This document shows positions 9,837 through 24,236 of a stretch of DNA of 64,000 nucleotides, piece by piece (position 1 is the stretch's first letter; each line of letters begins with the position of its first letter). The stretch comes from Cichorium intybus (lineage: Eukaryota > Streptophyta > Magnoliopsida > Asterales > Asteraceae): assembly GCA_023525715.1 (NCBI GenBank), contig CM042015.1, forward strand, positions 84,217,250 through 84,281,249. Reading direction: 5' to 3'. A program made the translations under genes and the position numbers. The notes beneath the pieces are model-generated. The model did not search any database and was not told where the DNA came from. It worked only from the letters and a program-made list of their open reading frames with translations.

Positions 9837-11321
9837 TGCTTCCTTTCCAGACCTGATACTGTCTTTTTGGCGTCTTCTTCTCTTATACCTTCAATTTTTA
9901 GACATAGAATTTCAATGTTAGAGTTTTCAAAAATCTTTGATTCTTGTTGTGATTAACTCAAATACCCATAAGAATAATTAAAAGAATCAGTTAAAACTTA
10001 AAAGAAGACGAAATTCCCAGGAATTAAGATTTGAATTGGACGGATTTTGGTTAAAACAATAACCTAAATTTCATGAACTGACCAACATCAAAAACCAAAA
10101 CCACATAAACCCAATTCTAACTTTTCAACAGTTTTCAAAATGACTAAAAGCCTGATTCTGAAATTGATAGGATTACTCAGAAGGGATTATTTGAACCTTG
10201 AAGCCTTGATTGCAATTATTCATAAGAAAATCAAGAAACGGTACCTGAAGATTGAAGTGGAACTTGGAAAGTCTGATTCTGAAATTGGAAATCTTAAACA
10301 CCAAAGATTGAAACTCTGAAAAGCTTGAAACCTTGAAGTACTCAGAATAGCAGCGATACAGAAAATAAATTCATAAATTCAGGTTCAAATATAGATGCAG
10401 GGTTATCAGTTAGTAGCAGAATGAATGTGTGATTTCTCACATATTCAAACAATGTGTGATTTCTCACAGATTCGTCATCTTTTTTTTTAGGATTGCAAAG
10501 TTAGCTCAAACACCAATTGAAGAAAACTAAAAAAACTCACGAAATCTTACTTGATTGAAACCGTAAACTGAACCATTTAAAAGCAAAATCACTGAATTCT
10601 ACTTTTGGAGCCTTGAATGAATGATCTTGTTCAACCGGAAGAACACCAATTGAAGACGGTCGCCATCGAGTGCATCTGTAGCCACCGCCTCTGCCTTTTG
10701 ACGCCTTATGATAATTTTTCTGCACCGCTAAGCATTGTATATCATCCTGATTTCAGAAGGTTGCAGGCCAAGTTCGTCCATCAGCTGAAATCTCTTTGGA
10801 TACAAGGTGAGTTTTGGAGATTCAAAACGAAGAATCATAAAGGGGTTTTTGGGGTTGCTTGCTCACCTGATACGTGAAGAAAAGCCGGTGGAGTGAGACG
10901 GTATTAAGTTCATCCATCAGCGATGGCGAGAAGAAAGGGAGGAGAAGTGTCGACGCAGGACGTGGCATGGTTATACGCTCGATGGGTGGCGACATTGGCA
11001 CTTGCGAACGGACGATCTGGAGTAAAACGATTGACGTAATACATCGACCCCCCTAAAAACCCCGAAGGCTCCCCCACCCAGAAGTAACAACTAAGAAGCA
11101 CTGGTGGTAGGAATGGGGAGGAACGACGGAGGCAATCGTGAGGGAATGGGGAGGAACGGCGGAGAGGATGAAGCGGTGAATGAATGAATGAAGGATCTGG
11201 AAACGCGATGTATATAAAATCCGGATCCACAAGGATCCAAAGACCCGCGTGACAAAAAAAAAACCATGCGGAAAAAAAAAAACGTTACACCAAAACTCAA
11301 AAACCACGCTGTTTAAATAGA
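9837..11321. other. 5' third of the Helitron, no recognisable gene
   Basis: Contains only short ORFs. The segment near 10900-11230 is more GC-rich and may be 5' UTR or leader sequence of another captured gene, but I cannot identify it. Confidence 0.4.
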
Positions 11322-11524
11322 TAGTATAATAACAAATGACACAAAGAAAAATAATAAGTCTTTTTAAGAAGCAAACTCTTGGAAATCTACACAATAGAAG
11401 CTTAGTATTGAATTAAGCTTTTTAGATGAAATGGGAGTGCTAAAGCAAACAACTTATTATGAAATGATGTTATACTATAAAAACTTAATACAAAAAGTTT
11501 AGACCAAGAGGTATCGATATATTG

Positions 11525-11640
11525 TACACCGCGGGTTCTACTGTGAAGGCGTTAACCCGTGCGGGTACACCGTTCCAGTTGGATGGGTGACTGCGGGTTT
11601 AAACCTCCCATGGGTTTATCAAGCCACACGGTTTGTCCAA
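11525..11640 (+). repeat. 5S rRNA-like / SINE-like segment
   Basis: Contains gttaa, then 25 nt, then ggatgggtgac. The same two blocks and the same 25-nt spacing occur in the internal promoter region and downstream part of plant 5S rRNA. The rest matches poorly, so this is not a functional 5S gene. It may be a 5S- or tRNA-derived SINE remnant or chance similarity. Confidence 0.3.
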
Positions 11641-12407
11641 TATATGTTTCATTTTGCCCTCCAAAGTATGTCTAGATTTGTAAACCCCCCTCCGAACGGC
11701 TACTTTGTGTAAATTAAAAAAATATATATTTTAAATTTACACACAAAACATACTTCATGCACCTCGAAGCGTGAAATTTTGTGAAAAATTCACATATGTT
11801 TTAATTATCGTATTTATGTTTTAATTTCTCGTATCTAGGATTTTAATTATCGTATACGTTTTTTAATTTTGTAATGTTATGTGTTTTTAATTAAATGTTA
11901 TTTGGTTAATTTAGCTTTATTTATTTTAAAGTAATTATTTATTAATTAAAAAAGTGAGAGATAGTGAGGTATAGTGGTATACCATTTTCAACAATTTAAA
12001 AATAAAATATTAATGAAAATTTATTAAGATGACATTTATGTGGTACCAAAACCACTTTGTGTAAATGGTCATCTTGAAACTAATTGGACTATGCTGGAAT
12101 TTTAAAGTCCCACTACTATAAATAGACTCATCCTAATGTTGAGACTATTGAGTTTTCTAGAAATACTCCATTACAAACAAAGGTGCACATTAACGTGACA
12201 CACATTAAACCGATCAAATATGGGAGCGTGATCACATAAGAAGATTAAAGGAATTCAGAGATAGACAAGTTTAGTGAAAATCGGTCGGCCATTTGTCCAA
12301 AGACGCAGCCGCCATGATTGTTACAGGCACAGCAAAGAAAAAAACTAAAAAAATAGAAACATTGTATAATTTTCGCCCCTGAAAACCCAAGAAAACAACC
12401 GTATATA
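11641..12407. other. AT-rich spacer
   Basis: AT-rich, no supported gene. Short ORFs only. Confidence 0.45.
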
Positions 12408-12679
12408 GGTGTGTTTGGTACGGAGTTTTTGGGAGCGTTTGTGAGCTTGTAGCTTTTAGCGTTTAGAAAAAAAATTCTATTAAAAGCAAAAGCTTTGTTC
12501 GGCGACACGAGCTTGAAGCTTTTATTTTAAACAAAAAACTACTATTTAAAACGCTAGTTGAAGTAGACAAGTAGTGTTTAATTAAAAGCTTCAATTTCCA
12601 GCTTCCAACTACGAGTTACCTGCTACCTGCTACCGGAACCAGCTACCTGATACCGGTAGCAGTTTTGTCAAACATGCCC
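12408..12679. mobile_element. MITE (PIF/Harbinger- or hAT-like)
   Basis: Ends ggtgtgtttgg and, reversed, gggcatgtttg; ATA flanks both ends (12405-12407 and 12680-12682). The interior contains many short inverted blocks (agcttgtagctttta, gctacctgctacc). Size and ends fit a MITE, but ATA is not the usual TTA of Harbinger, so the superfamily is uncertain. Confidence 0.6.
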
Positions 12680-13030
12680 ATAACTTTATAACTAAGAATC
12701 AAATTACAAACCAACACATAGCATAAAATAAGGGTGGTCAGAGTCTAAAGGTAAATGGGGAAGGATCGTTGGCGGTATACCACTATTCCGTTGGTCGGCT
12801 GGTTCAATAGTTTGGTCATTGAACAGTTCATCATCAACATCATCCCACAAAGAGTAGTCTTTCAATGGCTATTTTTTTTAAAAAAAACTAATTAAATTAT
12901 GTTACTTCTATAAATACAACCTTCAATCAGTTCAAAAATCACATCATCATTCTACATTCAACCATTTCAAAAACCACACAAACCTTCTATATTTTATCCA
13001 ATCCCATTCCAACTTTCTGTTTGTTTTTAT

Positions 13031-14160
13031 TTAATGTGTTCTTCTCATAATTCTGATTCGTATGTGCACTCCAAATACGTTGATGAATTTAATTCATCAG
13101 TGTATTTATCAGCATCTGAATTATCAAATAACTACAACCTTTTAGAACCAATGAGTCAAATTGTACTAGCGCTTCTTTAAAATACTTCAAATTCAAGTGT
13201 ATCGCTTTCGAGAACTTATCTCCAAAGAGATCGAGATACTACGGAAAAACAACTCATTCAAGATTACTTTGCTTATCATTCAAAGTTTGGTGACGTTTAT
13301 TTTAGAAACTGATTTTGGACGAATAGAAACTTATTTTGTGCGTATTCTTGAAGATATGGAAACATACTATCCATATTTTCATACAACTTTAAATGTCAAG
13401 ATACAAAAAAATTTCACTCAATTGCAGAAATGCGCAACACGATAACTGAAATTTGTAAAAACGTTAGACACATTCGATGAATACTTGAATATGTTGTTGG
13501 AACAAACTTCACATGAAAGTATCTACAACTTCTGCTATTATATTGTTAAGATGTATGAAGTCTAATTTATATGCAAACCAACATCCAACGATATTCAATT
13601 TTTATATGTTGCACATGAATAAAGACATGGATTTCTTGGTATGCTAGGTAGCATTGGTTGTAACTATTGGGATTGGAGGAATTGTCCAATGTCATTGTGA
13701 AAATAATACATAAGAGGTGATCACAAATACCCAATAATGATACTTGAAACTTTAGCATCATAAGATTTGTGGATATTACATTCACATTTTGGTGTAGCTG
13801 GTGGCAGCGATGGCCTAAATGTCCTCTACCAGTCACCACTATTCAACGACACACTGCTAGGAAAAGAATCAAAATGTTCATATATTTTGAATAGAGAAGA
13901 ATATAGGCATATGTACTATCCTGCAACGAGAGATACCCAAATTGGGCAACTTTTGTAAAATCATTTGTGCATCCAGTTACTGCTAAAAGGAAACGTTTCA
14001 AGGCGGCACAAGAAGCAACAATAAACGACATGAAATAGGCCTTTGACGTATTAAAAGCTCGATGATCCATAATTAGACAGACTGCCCGGTCGACGAATGT
14101 AGATAGGTGTAAAGATATAATATACAGTTGCCTTATATTACTCAATATGATCCTGAAATA
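13031..14160 (+). pseudogene. PIF/Harbinger transposase pseudogene
   Basis: Translated fragments in shifting frames match the DDE transposase/nuclease of plant Harbinger elements in order: MLGSIGCNYWDWRNCPMSL (from L-G-S-I-D-C-M-H-W), YIRGDHKYPIMILETLAS, DLWILHSHFGVAGGSDGLNV, LYQSPLFNDTLLGKESKC, then a region matching KARW.I.R.P.R around 14050-14100. Multiple stops and frameshifts and loss of catalytic residues (D to N in the SIDC motif) show it is dead. Terminal repeats of the parent element could not be placed confidently. Confidence 0.75.
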
Positions 14161-14628
14161 TGAAAGTTATATGCTCGATACATGATAACGATCTCCCCAG
14201 CAAGGTAGAAATAAATAAGGATATGATTCGGGAATAACACGACTCCGGAACTCACCACCAACTTTGATTGGGTTTTGTTGATAACATTGAAAATGCCTAC
14301 ATACTTTCTTTAGATCATTAGTTTATTTTAATTATCATATTTAGGTTTTAAATTTATGTTTGTAGTTGTGTGCTTTTTTTAATGAAATGTTATTTTGAAA
14401 TTTAGTTTTATTTATTTTATTTGAAGTTTATAAATAAATGTTTTTTCAAAAAAATAAAATGAGGTAGGAGGCTAAAAGATAAATTCATTGTGTTGTTGAT
14501 TCAAAAAGATGAAAGTGATAGGAAAAATAAAAAATGAAATAATGGTTATATGACAAGTAAGTTGAGACGGTTGAGAAAGATCCACCCTCGTCTTAAGGTC
14601 CGATAATCCATTAGCATATGCTTAAAGG

Positions 14629-14905
14629 TTAATGACTTGAGATGGTAACGTACTTTTCTCCGTGTTTACATTTAGGCAACTATGTTTTTTTCGTTCACAT
14701 TTGACCATTTAACTTGTTAAGTCTGTTAAAAAAATCATTATGACCGGTTGTAGTAGGTTGCTGCTGAGGTGGCAGCATACATGGCAGAGTCAATGACTTG
14801 ATAGGGTAACATACTTTTCTTCATGCTCACATTTAGGCAATTATGTTTTTTTCGTTCACATTTGACCATTTAATTTGTTAAGTCTGTTAAAAAAACACTA
14901 TTATG
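14629..14905. repeat. Direct repeat pair
   Basis: About 115 bp at 14629-14745 (aatgacttgagatggtaacg... to ...gttaaaaaaatcattatgac) is repeated at 14791-14905 with about 90% identity and a 45-bp spacer containing 'gctgctgaggtggcagcat'. Unit function unknown. Confidence 0.7.
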
Positions 14906-14932
14906 ACACACGCTCTCTCAACTTTATTTTTG

Positions 14933-15575
14933 TTCCGTTAACTCTTGAGTTTTGGAAAACACGATCCACGACACCTCAACTTCAAGTTTTCTTTAATTTC
15001 AGATCTTAAACAATTAACAAAAATATTAGTTAACAAGTTAATTGTTTAAGATATGAAATTAAAGCAAAACTGAAGTTGTGGTGGCGTAGGTCCACTAGTA
15101 GAAAATAAATCTTTAATGACACACAAACTATGATATACACTAATTTTATGACATACAAAAATGTATGTCATAAAAAACGTCATTTTTTTTAAAAACAAAA
15201 GAATTTACGACATACATAATTGTATGTCGTTAATTCGTGTCATGTTTTGTGCCATCTTTTAGTGTCAAAATCTGAAAATAAAGAAAAACACAAAGTACAC
15301 TTCTATGTCATATTATAAAAATGCGTGTCATCTTGATTTATTCCCTTTTATTTTTCTAGCTATATATAGTCGGTCTTTCTCTCACAACTCTGATGACTCA
15401 CATTTATGTGTCGTAAATTTATGACACGCAAATTTCTGTCATATTTCGTTTATGTCTGGGGCTTCAGTGACACACATTTGTATGTCATCGGTACCTTTTA
15501 ATGACACACAATGTGTGTCATTAAAGACATTTTTTCTAGTAGTGGTCGTGTTCCCAAAACTTGAGGGTTAACATA
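14933..15575. repeat. Long inverted repeat, right arm split by a CACTA MITE
   Basis: Left arm 14933-15022 (gttaactcttgagttttgg ... aaacaattaac) pairs with 15035-15092 plus 15548-15575 (gttaattgtttaagat ... gtggcgtaggtc | gtgttcccaaaacttgag). The 452-bp CACTA element sits exactly between the two pieces of the right arm, so the hairpin is older than the insertion. Confidence 0.75.
15093..15544. mobile_element. CACTA-type MITE
   Basis: Ends CACTAGTAGAAAAT and, reversed, CACTACTAGAAAAA. GTC flanks both sides (15090-15092, 15545-15547), the 3-bp duplication of CACTA elements. Internally it has repeated palindromic blocks atgacacacat / atgtatgtcat. No transposase. Confidence 0.88.
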
Positions 15576-16700
15576 GCAAAACTAAAATCTAGGGGGCGTG
15601 GGTCATAATTGTCGGCCGCCGTTCAGCTGCTGTTCTTGCCGTTGGACTTCCTCTCTCGTCGGCCTCCTTCCGATGACCCAGACCACACACCTCCCCATCT
15701 TCAACAGCACCGCAGTGCACCCATCTTCAACAGCACCGCAGTGCCATCGTTGTCTTCCACAACCGCTGCAATCTGCAACGCCATCATCGTCTTCCACAAT
15801 CGCCTCCTCCTGCAACGCATCTCTAATCAGACCTGTAAGTGTGTTTTTGCCCTAATCAGAGCAGAAAAATCATCTCATTGTTCATATTTTTCAAAAATTT
15901 GTACGCTTTGATAGAAACTTTTGATGTTCATATTTTGCATAGATTTATGTTATTCTCTATAGATAATTTCTTTATTATAAATGGATTATTTGTGTATTTA
16001 TTGAATCATCGATGCTTTGATAGATTTATGTAATTCATATTTTAACTGTAATTTTTATTTATTGAGTGGGTAATTTTGGTGTGCAGGAATGGTGTCATAG
16101 TAGTTCTTCTTGAGTGGGTATTTTTGGTACATGTTGTTTTAACTATGGGTATGGGTATTTTGCAAGTATTGGAGTTGTAATTGATTTCTTGTTGTTCTTG
16201 GTGAGATTTTTCAAATTTTTATGATTGTTATTGTTGGAAGTGATTTTGTAAATACATCATGTTGTTTTGTGTTGAATTTTGATGCTATTGAAGAAAATAG
16301 TTTACAAGGGTAAAATGGTCATATTTATCATTCACCATAGCAATTAAGAGCTTCCAACCAAATAACATATTATAAATCCAGATCTTAAAAATTAAGAGGC
16401 TACCAAATAAGACCTAAGATGCGATGACGGATAAAAGAATTGTCCCGATTAGTGGGCACCGTCGATCAAATATATGAGGTCAAATGTTGAAAGATAATTG
16501 GATAGGATCGAAATGAGGTAGACAAATATCATTTACCGAACAACCTTTTACGTTTTGTACAATTTGGTTTCATAAAATAAAGCATTTACTTTGGAGTATT
16601 AATTTCTATTTAAATGTTATTTAATATCTTCTCTATTGGAGTTTTTTTTTTTTTTTCTATATTTAATATCTATTTTCTTGAGTTTGTTTGTTTATTTAAT
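15576..16700. other. Unassigned segment with a GC-richer 250-bp core
   Basis: 15600-15855 is CT/C-rich and open in two frames (Ser/Pro/Thr-rich translation), with a possible donor after 15835 (acctgtaagt). It may be a captured 5' exon or UTR, but I recognise no protein family. The remainder is AT-rich without supported features. Confidence 0.35.
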
Positions 16701-16701
16701 A

Positions 16702-16957
16702 ATCCATCCGTCCCATTTTAATAGTCCACTTTTGACTTTTTAAAGTCTTTCTTTTTCAACTTTGATCTTAAATATTTTCCTTTTTGTTGTATAATACGTG
16801 ATGCAAAATATATGGATGGATTGTGTTTTAAACTTATTTTTGTTGGTATAATTTTTATCAAGTATCATATAGCACGAACAAAAATATTTAAAGTCAAAGT
16901 TGAAAAAGAAAGACTTTTAAAAGTCAAAAGTGGACTATTAAAATGGGACGGATGGAG
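16702..16957. mobile_element. Stowaway (Tc1/mariner) MITE
   Basis: Ends atccatccgtcccatttt and, reversed, ctccatccgtcccatttt; TA flanks each side (16700-16701 and 16958-16959). The 256-bp size and the CTCCATCCGTCCC terminus are classic for plant Stowaway elements. The inverted repeats extend for about 70 bp each. Confidence 0.92.
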
Positions 16958-16959
16958 TA

Positions 16960-17483
16960 TATCTTTCTTGAGCTATTTTTAAATGTTACAGACTATTAGG
17001 AAAATGTTCAAATGAGAATTACTAAAACTTAGTAACCATTAAAGCCAATATTTACATATTAAGAACAATATTTTTTATCGTTTTTTCTATTTTTTTCACA
17101 CTTGTTTATTATTTTAAAATACATCAAACATAATAAAGTTTCTTATTTTTTATCACGTTTTACAATATTCACAATTTATTAAAAATGTGTAGTTATTAAA
17201 CCATGAATAGTATAATGTAAAAAAATTTTCTTTAAAGCACATCAATATCGATGTTTAATAGCAAATGAAGAGTAATTATAAATTTTTATGTGTTTGATAA
17301 TTTTATTTTTGATAAAAATGTTAAAAATAAAAAAATACAACATTATTAAAATATAAATGAGTGGTTTTCACGTTTCTCAAATTTTTAATGGTTATTATTT
17401 GAACTATCCTAGGGTGTTAATATCAAAATTTTGGAGTTTTATTTGGACGTCATATGCTAGCGTAGTAAAGTCCCTCTAGTCTA
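16960..17483. other. AT-rich spacer
   Basis: AT-rich sequence between MITEs; no supported gene. Confidence 0.45.
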
Positions 17484-17491
17484 CTCTATAT

Positions 17492-17918
17492 TAGGGGTGA
17501 GCATTTGGTCCTCAGAACCGAGCCCAAGCCCAAGCCCAAGAACCGAGGAACCGGACCCGAGATAAGGAACCGATCATGTTACTTGGTCGGTACTCGGTCC
17601 GTATATGTGGTTTAATTCGGTCTTGGTCCTTCTCGGTCTTGGTCCTTCTTGGTCTTGGTCCTTCGGTATTGTCGGGTTCTCGGGTACGGAACCGACCGAA
17701 AATTAAAAAGACATTAATATTATAGTGTAGGTCTTTGAAATTTTTACGCTTGGTCCTACTCGGGTAAAACTCGACCAAACCCGAGCAAACCCATACCCGA
17801 ACCCAAGACCAAGTCCCATAGTTTGGTCGGTCCTCGGTTCCATTGAATTCTTCCCTCGGTCTCGTCCGGCTCGGGTTCAGTTCTAGTCGGGTCAGTTCCA
17901 GGACCACGCTCACCCCTA
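17492..17918. mobile_element. hAT-type MITE
   Basis: Ends taggggtgagca and, reversed, taggggtgagcg, with exact 8-bp CTCTATAT on both sides (17484-17491, 17919-17926). The interior repeats a short ccgaacccgag/ctcgggttcgg theme in both orientations, giving a strongly structured 427-bp element without ORF. Confidence 0.9.
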
Positions 17919-18033
17919 CTCTATATAATCATTTGTTGTTGTTTAGTTGTTTAGACAAGCACCCAAACTATTAAGGCCTGTTTAATTAACTTTTTATTCA
18001 AACCTAATTATATTTAGTTTTATAACGGCCGTA

Positions 18034-20479
<2,446 letters not shown>

Positions 20480-21435
20480 ATGATATATTATAAACTGTAA
20501 TTATTGTGTAGACGTAAGGTCCAATCAGAGACGAGAATCAACCAAGGGTAATTTCGTAAATCAATTGATTAAATTAAAATTAAAATATACAATTATGGTA
20601 AATTTACCTATAATATTGGTAATTTACCTATAAAATTGGTAACAAACTACATTTTCTCTTCCTCGTTGAAACTTTCCATCCGATCACCACCATATTCCAT
20701 CGCCGTTCACCACCGTCCCAATCCTGCAATCCCAATCAAGCGGTCACGCTTAATCCACAACTACATAACACCAAACCAGTGATCGACGATCGTATTACTC
20801 AAACAATGGTAGCGAACAACCAATCTAGCAACGAATTCTGATTTCTCGGTAATAAATTCTCGAATTCTTAAGTTCTCGATAATCGATCAGATTACTTGAA
20901 CCACCGAATCGAGCAAATATTTATGTAAGGATCTTAGCAGGGTACACAAAATCGTGGTATGTAATCAACCACGTTATATTTTTTCAACACAAGCATGTTT
21001 TCTGTAATCGATTGCTTGGACAAGATTTTTAGTTCAATTTCTTAAATCTCTCGTCTCCTTTTACCTTAGATTTCTCTGTCGTTCCTTCTACACTGCCACC
21101 GATGGATGATTGTTGGATGGATACTATTTTTCAATTTAGTCATGATATTTTATCACTTCAAGGAACTATAGAGTATAGACTACAGATTCGATAATCGATA
21201 TTTCTTCTCTATAAATGTGGTGGTATTGTTTGTGGTTTTTTTGAGTTTTTCTTTTATTTGGTATAATAAGTTTTGTCTTCAATTTACTCATGAACTCATG
21301 ATATTTTTGGTTTTAGTTTTAGATTGTGTCATGATATTCCATATTTGCAACTAATGTTAAAAAGAGTCGTTCATACAGGTACCTTCCCTGCTGTTTTATC
21401 TCTACTAAAGCACCTTGACTGGTAATGGATACTTG

Positions 21436-21436
<1 letters not shown>

Positions 21437-21469
<33 letters not shown>
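21437..21469. repeat. (CT)n microsatellite
   Basis: About 16 CT units. Confidence 0.9.
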
Positions 21470-21470
<1 letters not shown>

Positions 21471-21546
21471 CTTATTGTCTCTTCTCATTGTTGGTATGGA
21501 AAGATAGCTCGACATTCTTGCAGATTTTGGGTAATGTCTTGTGTAT

Positions 21547-22028
21547 CATTCTAGTAGAATGTTTCTGTATGATTTTGTAAGTCTTCTGTATCATTCTAGT
21601 AGAATGTTTCTGTATGATTTTGTAAGTCTTCTATATCATTCTAGTAGAATATTTCTGTATGATTGTGTAATTCTAGGATCAATGTTATGGATCATACTAA
21701 CATGTGAGAATATCATTCTGATGTTGCAGGAGAATTCTTTGTGCATTCAAAACACACGAGAAATCAAGAAGAAGAACTAAAGTTTGATTTCAAGGTAGTC
21801 ATTCTGACAGAATGTACTGCTTATAAAATGTTATTATGTTTTGTATATTAGATTCTAGTATATTATTCTTGTAATTTTGATGTTACACAATACAATGTAA
21901 ATATGATTCGGTATGATTTTGTAATTCATTCTACCAGAATGTTTATCTTACTTTCAAAATATTAGTAACATTCTTTAACAATATTAGTCATTCTAATGTA
22001 TGCTTTTGTAGTTCATTCTAATAGAATG
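21547..22028. repeat. Array of CATTCTnnnAGAATG palindromes (6 copies), partly a 45-bp tandem repeat
   Basis: Copies at 21547, 21592 and 21637 lie in three 45-bp tandem units; further copies occur at 21800, 21927 and 22014, with half sites between. The flanking text tgtatgattttgtaa also recurs. The same core occurs seven times in the element at 18145-20302. Confidence 0.85.
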
Positions 22029-22365
22029 TACCCGATTAAGAACTTAGAATAAGGACTGGAATCAATAATACAATTTTATTAGAATTGTAACAGATCCAAA
22101 GTGTGAATTACAAATAAATTTGAATTTGAATTTGAAATTAAATTTAAATCTGAAATTTGATACCATAAAAATCTCACATTCCATAACTGAAAAAATATAA
22201 AAAGTTCATATTACCCTTTAGAATGATATAATTGGAAAGTTGATATTTTTTTAATTAAAAAAAATCAATATTCTGTTATTAATTACAACCATTGATGATT
22301 ATGATTCAACGCACCAGATTTGTCATTACGTCCACACAATAACTGTGGTTCTTAATATAACCTAG

Positions 22366-22369
<4 letters not shown>

Positions 22370-22455
<86 letters not shown>
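22370..22455. repeat. (TA)n microsatellite
   Basis: About 86 bp; right border of (TA)n-bounded element 2. Confidence 0.95.
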
Positions 22456-22460
<5 letters not shown>

Positions 22461-24180
22461 TCGTATATATATGATCATCAAACTTTTTTTTATATATATT
22501 TAACCATTTACGTGTTTTTACACATATTACTATTATATTTAATGGCCATATGTGTATAAAAACAAATGTTTAATCGTCATATGTGCACATATAAGAGTTT
22601 AATTGTCATATATATAAAAAAACATAAATTGACTTAATTTGCATAAAAAATTATAAGTAACTACACATATACACGAGATATTTATTATTCTTATAAGACA
22701 ACGCCCCTTACTAAAAAAACTACTTGTAGTGAAGATTTCTTTGAAGGCCTCCACCTCAACCCTAGAAGGCTTGATCCGCCCGTGTCCAAATGGATATGAG
22801 AACTATTAGGCTTACCAACATAGACTCGCACCACCAGCGTGCCTAGGTGGTAGTGGTGGCAAGACGTGCACACCATCTTGGACTGACGTGGTTGGTGGTG
22901 GCGTGGCAGAGATGTGGAATTCTCAACGAGACACAACGCCACTCTTTCTCTCTTGAATGCATTGGCCATTCTTTCTTTCCACACTATTATATTAATTTAA
23001 ATTATAAATAAGCTTATTAAATAATTGAAAAGTAAAAAAATTAATTTGATATGTGGTGTGTTGAGTATATAACAGGGGGTATGGTGTGCATGTGGTGTTG
23101 AGGTGTCACAACTTTTGTACACCGCACAACCTTAGGTTGAACGATATACGTCCATACCGATGAGCGTAGTGATGCAGGAGGAGACTTTTTGCCAAGGTGT
23201 GCACACTATGCCGATGTGGCGTGGAGGAGCTTAGCGTGAGCAGGTGTCGATGTAGCAATGTCATGGAACGTTGGTCTTCTTTCTCTTTCTTTTCATCTCT
23301 TTATCTATCTCTCTCTAATAAATTATTAAAAACATTTTTTTAATTAAATAATTGAAAATATATAAGGGATGTGATGATATGGAGTGATGACACGTAGCGG
23401 TCCGTTGATTTTGAAGGCCTTGTGCAAAAAATAAAAAATAGGACCCTAAGTATATATTTTTTTATATAAAAACAAAAGTCATTAATACTACAATAATATT
23501 TGATACTTAATAAATCATTATAAATTATAAGTGATGTATTAAAAGTAGAAAAGTTACGTTAATTAGTGACGGATTAGTGTAGTGACTGAACTACGACAAA
23601 ATAAAATTTCGAGCCCCTTCACGACGTGGGTCATGTGCGGTCGCACCTCCCGCACCCTCTCCCGTGTGTGAATATCTCGTAGAAGTGTCGTACGAATATG
23701 GAGCTTAAATGAAATTATTTTTGATGTGATGATGTGATACCTGTACCACACAATCTTAATGGAGTATAATTTATTTTAGTGAGTAAATGTACATTGCGAG
23801 CATCTAACGGAAAACATCCACATTCCAAACTTTTAAGTTGCTTCCATCAAATCATTAACAGATCCTTAATTATAACATCAATATGTCATTATATCATAAC
23901 TTCAAACCACGAAACCATTCTTGGATGTGGGGTTCCTCTTTTGGTGCGAGGATCCAGAAGACCAGAAGTCGTCTGCGCATAAACTCTTCAATTTTTTTTA
24001 AATATTTGCAAGAGTGGTCGCTTTTTGTTTACTAAAAAAATGAAAAAAAAAAATCTATTTTTGTTATAAGAGAAGAATTTAATTTGCTTTTGTTCGAGTA
24101 GCAGGAATAAGATACCGTTTATGGCAAATCGGTAACAAAAAATAGAATGGGAAAAAGGTCAACACAGTCATGTTACATTC
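22456..24180. other. Intergenic region upstream of the P450 gene
   Basis: 22690-23420 is less AT-rich and contains repeated gtggcgtgg / gtggtgg text and ctctttctctc tracts, probably an unclassified decayed repeat. The rest is AT-rich. No gene was supported. Confidence 0.4.
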
Positions 24181-24187
24181 AGCATCC

Positions 24188-24195
24188 ATAAATAG
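24188..24195 (+). promoter_or_regulatory. Probable TATA box of the P450 gene
   Basis: ATAAATAG lies 49 bp upstream of the ATG at 24237, followed by a CT-rich leader (cttcttcatc). Position fits a plant core promoter with a short 5' leader. Inference from sequence only. Confidence 0.45.
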
Positions 24196-24236
24196 ATGGA
24201 GCTTCCCATTCATCTTCTTCATCAGTCATCACAACA

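Larger units (their letters stand above)
6422..11321 (-). mobile_element. Complete non-autonomous Helitron carrying host gene fragments
   Basis: Read on the minus strand, the element begins TCTATTTAAACAGCG at 11321 and ends CTAG at 6422. The bases outside are A before TC and T after CTAG, the A/T insertion rule for Helitrons. A 3' hairpin with an 8-bp stem, aaccgtgc-tcc-gcacggtt (6432-6450), lies a few bases inside the CTAG end. There is no target duplication and no Rep/helicase gene, so it is non-autonomous (4900 bp). It carries exons of CPN60, of a PSI-like DUF3475 gene and of unidentified genes, all on its minus (5' to 3') strand with splice sites retained, as is typical of gene-capturing plant Helitrons. 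Confidence 0.88.
20480..22369. mobile_element. (TA)n-bounded non-autonomous element 2
   Basis: Bounded by TA tracts at both sides. Subterminal sequences aattattgtgtagacgtaa (left) and, reversed, gttattgtgtggacgtaa (right) form the inverted ends. It shares the attgtgtg core and the palindrome array with element 1 but in the opposite orientation. The middle holds a segment at 20650-21480 (start of a possible captured gene leader) and a (CT)n tract. No transposase is seen. Confidence 0.55.

Noticed and set aside
13767..14145. Separate small genes on both strands in the Harbinger remnant
   Set aside because: The plus-strand stretch is one open piece of the transposase pseudogene; the minus-strand ORF is its shadow.
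14629..14905. CRISPR-like or other short regular repeat array
   Set aside because: Only two long copies; nothing in the window has regular short repeats with unique spacers, and this is a plant nuclear sequence.
15598..15911. Overlapping Ser/Pro/Thr-rich ORFs as a possible gene
   Set aside because: Open in several frames on both strands because of CT-rich composition; no domain, no good start context.
22691..22984. 97-aa minus-strand ORF
   Set aside because: Lies in a repeat-like gtggtgg-rich block with no recognisable protein features.
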